Virus record (IMG/VR): IMGVR_UViG_3300003635_000010
Coordinates: 1 to 37,809 of that record
DNA length: 37,809 nt
Source of the DNA: a virus
Direction: 5' to 3' (one strand)
Shown one piece after another: positions 35,892-37,809 of the stretch (the stretch's first letter is position 1; every line of letters begins with the position of its first letter). Under the pieces are notes generated by a model that saw nothing but the letters and a program-made list of their open reading frames with translations, did not search any database and had not been told where the DNA came from. A program made the position numbers and the translations under genes.

Positions 35892-36466
35892 TGACCTGGG
35901 GACGGGACTTCGAAGAACTGGCTGACAAGCTAAACGAGCTTGCAGAGCGATTCGAACAGACCCGTCAAAAGCGGACGCCTCGTGGACCAGATGGTAAGTT
36001 CGTCTCCCCCGAAGGACGCTTCGATCCGAAGCAACGTATCGCAGCCGGAATTTCCAAAGCAGTTCAGGACGGTATCGTCCCTGACGCTCGAACACGTGCT
36101 GAACGATACGTTCCAGGCGAAGATGCCAGGACAATTCGCTACGAGTCTGCTGGTTGGAACAGACACTTTATCGGTTCGACCAGCGATCTCGTCAAGTACC
36201 ACGAATACGGTACAAGCACACGTGCATCTGATAAATCACAAGCAACCATCAATGCTCCGGGTCGTGGCGGATACGTTATCCCACTCAAGGGATACGACAA
36301 CCTTCCGTTCGATTCTGATAACCTACCTGATGAATTGGATTTTGAGTTCGTTGTCCACCCTGGTGTCGAAGGTCAGCACTTCATCGAAGAATCGTTGCGT
36401 GGCAACACGTGGCTAATCGAAGAATCGGTTGCTGAAGAACTCGACGACATTGACCTCGACCTATAA
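35891..36466 (+). CDS. HK97 gp10-like neck/tail-completion protein, 191 aa
   Basis: A helical basic start (ADKLNELAERFEQTRQKRTP) and the motif LVKYHEYGTSTRA with later VVHPGVEGQHFIEESLRG correspond to the YxxxxEfGT and aPFlrpAl signatures of gp10-like proteins, which act in tail completion or at the neck. Length is slightly above family average. Coupled at both ends by TAATG overlaps. Confidence 0.7.
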   Translation: MTWGRDFEELADKLNELAERFEQTRQKRTPRGPDGKFVSPEGRFDPKQRIAAGISKAVQDGIVPDARTRAERYVPGEDARTIRYESAGWNRHFIGSTSDLVKYHEYGTSTRASDKSQATINAPGRGGYVIPLKGYDNLPFDSDNLPDELDFEFVVHPGVEGQHFIEESLRGNTWLIEESVAEELDDIDLDL

Positions 36467-37161
36467 TGGCACGACCTGATACCGTACTCGATGGCGTCGT
36501 TACGGCGCTCAAAGAGTCTGATCGTCTTCCCGATTCGACGACCTACTCGATCTACGAACTGGACTCTGACGGTGGTCAGGCGAATCTTCGCCCACCCGTC
36601 GTCGAGGTGACGACAACAGATGTCGTTCGGTCCAGTGCACACAATACGGACTTCGTCGAGTACGCAACCGATACGCAGGGAAATGAAATCGGGCGGATCT
36701 TCCGCTCGAAGTTCGAGATGCCGTTCCAGATCGACGTGTGGACGGCAGAAGGTGGTCAGTACGATCCGCACGAGATCGGCGAGGAAGTCAGGTACGCGCT
36801 GTATCAGTACGACGATCAGCAGCGTGGTGACCCACTTCCCGATCCCAGTGATCCGTCGACCAAGCTCGATGAAGTCGTGAAGTTCATGATGAGTGATGGT
36901 GGTGTCAGAAACGACCTGTCGATGACACCGGCACTTCGTCGCTGGCGACAGACGGGTGAAGTGTGGTTCTACGAGACTGTTAACACAGCAGTGGAGTACG
37001 GTGCAGACCCATACGTTGCGCGAGTTCTCTCGGGTAACGGTGACGTGATTGCATCGGAAGACGCCTCGGAAGTCGAGGCAACGAACGTTGCGCACGTCGA
37101 TGGTGTTCAAATCGAGTTCGATGCGACACCCAACGTAGAATCGGCAGCAGATCAGAACTAA
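36466..37161 (+). CDS. tail terminator-like protein, 231 aa
   Basis: The start MARPDTVLDGVVTALKESDR, the middle FEMPFQIDVWTAEGGQYDPH and EEVRYALYQYDDQQRGDPL resemble tail terminator/tail-completion proteins that cap the tail tube, where a strand-helix-strand core with a divergent loop is common. Its position between gp10-like and sheath genes supports this. The C-terminal 60 residues are acidic. Confidence 0.55.
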   Translation: MARPDTVLDGVVTALKESDRLPDSTTYSIYELDSDGGQANLRPPVVEVTTTDVVRSSAHNTDFVEYATDTQGNEIGRIFRSKFEMPFQIDVWTAEGGQYDPHEIGEEVRYALYQYDDQQRGDPLPDPSDPSTKLDEVVKFMMSDGGVRNDLSMTPALRRWRQTGEVWFYETVNTAVEYGADPYVARVLSGNGDVIASEDASEVEATNVAHVDGVQIEFDATPNVESAADQN

Positions 37162-37176
37162 TCAATACAATTAACT

Positions 37177-37809
37177 ATGGCAAGCACAACAACTTACGGC
37201 GACTTTCCGGGCGTGACAGTCACGACTGCTGGTGGCGCTATTACAGGCGTTGCTATCGGTCGTGAGCAAAAGCTCGTTCTCGTCGGACGTGGCAATCCGA
37301 ACAATGGATCTGCATCGGTCAACGAGGCCACGCAGATCAATTCCCGCCTCGACTCTGATACGCAGTTTGGTGAGAATACCGAGCTTGCAGAGCAGATGAA
37401 GGATGCTCTTGCAAACGGTGCCAACATCGACTTCCTCTACGGCGTGATGTGGGAGACAACGGGTGTCACTGACGAGAATCACACGAGCACGACGTTTACG
37501 CTCGATAACAACCCGATTTACGAAGACACGAGTAGCACAGGATCTGGTAACGAGGGTAGCGGAACGCTCGTTATCACTAATGGATCGTCTGGAGACGATC
37601 TAACGGTCGAGTTCCGATACGATAGCCCACCGTCGTCACCGTCCGATACTGGTACAGCATACGTCAACCCTATCACAGGAGAAGTGGAAATTAACTCCAC
37701 TGACTCTGATTTCGACGTGGACTATCAGTACCCCGATATCGCATCGGCACGCAGTGAGGCCGAGACGGTCTTCGGTGACGAGGAGACTGGCATCATCGCA
37801 CAGCTTACG
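37177..37809 (+). CDS. tail sheath protein, N-terminal part
   Basis: The frame is open for 211 codons to the right edge. It begins MASTTTYGDFPGVTVTTAGG and continues AITGVAIGREQKLVLVGRGN, the N-terminal strand pattern of contractile tail sheaths (short Gly-rich strand, then a segment ending in vGrG). ELAEQMKDALANGANIDFLYG also fits the family. This is the main evidence that the virus has a contractile tail. The C-terminal part lies outside. Confidence 0.7.
   Translation, partial: MASTTTYGDFPGVTVTTAGGAITGVAIGREQKLVLVGRGNPNNGSASVNEATQINSRLDSDTQFGENTELAEQMKDALANGANIDFLYGVMWETTGVTDENHTSTTFTLDNNPIYEDTSSTGSGNEGSGTLVITNGSSGDDLTVEFRYDSPPSSPSDTGTAYVNPITGEVEINSTDSDFDVDYQYPDIASARSEAETVFGDEETGIIAQLT

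Overview
The window looks like part of the genome of a tailed virus (or provirus) of halophilic archaea, most likely a contractile-tailed (myovirus-like) one. Three things support this: predicted proteins that are mostly very acidic; haloarchaeal promoters (a CGAAA-type BRE next to TTTATA or CTTAAG-type TATA boxes) followed closely by start codons, giving leaderless or nearly leaderless mRNAs; and a right half in canonical head-to-tail order: small terminase, large terminase, portal fused to a MuF-like domain, prohead protease, decoration-like protein, HK97-type capsid protein, connectors, tail sheath. Names are assigned by reading motifs; no database search was run.

Left region, 1 to about 15,240, all minus strand: about 35 small genes, many with Cys-pair zinc ribbons, arranged as single genes or short overlapping (ATGA or TAATG) operons. 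Nearly every unit sits behind a near-identical cassette of about 110 bp. In the gene's orientation this reads T-rich tract, dyad 2, spacer, dyad 1, BRE/TATA, start codon. The dyad core is ATAACTGnnAGTTAT. I count 23 such cassettes, and the dyad 1 centre lies 33-34 bp from the TATA centre in those I measured. This is the most striking feature of the window. Region members include an AbrB-like protein with an acidic tail, two (possibly three) HhH-GPD-type glycosylase-like paralogues, an HDxFGH-motif protein, and an AT-rich island with a LAGLIDADG endonuclease flanked by 45-bp inverted repeats.

Middle, 15,240 to 20,600: an XRE repressor-like gene and its neighbour share an identical 41-bp operator whose 9-bp inverted arms flank a TATA-like sequence. 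A gene for a zinc-finger protein follows, then a 540-bp AT-rich region full of inverted repeats (possible origin or control region), an HNH endonuclease, two minus-strand genes, and a 350-bp switch region. From that switch a plus-strand BRE/TATA promoter starts a 19-codon leader ORF coupled to a cyclin-box-like (TFB-like?) protein. A LAGLIDADG endonuclease comes next.

Right region, 20,594 to the end, all plus strand: tightly packed virion genes with TAATG overlaps, interrupted by one HNH endonuclease at 29.6 kb. The layout suggests an early/regulatory arm made of individually promoted genes and a late structural operon, with a regulatory switch between them.
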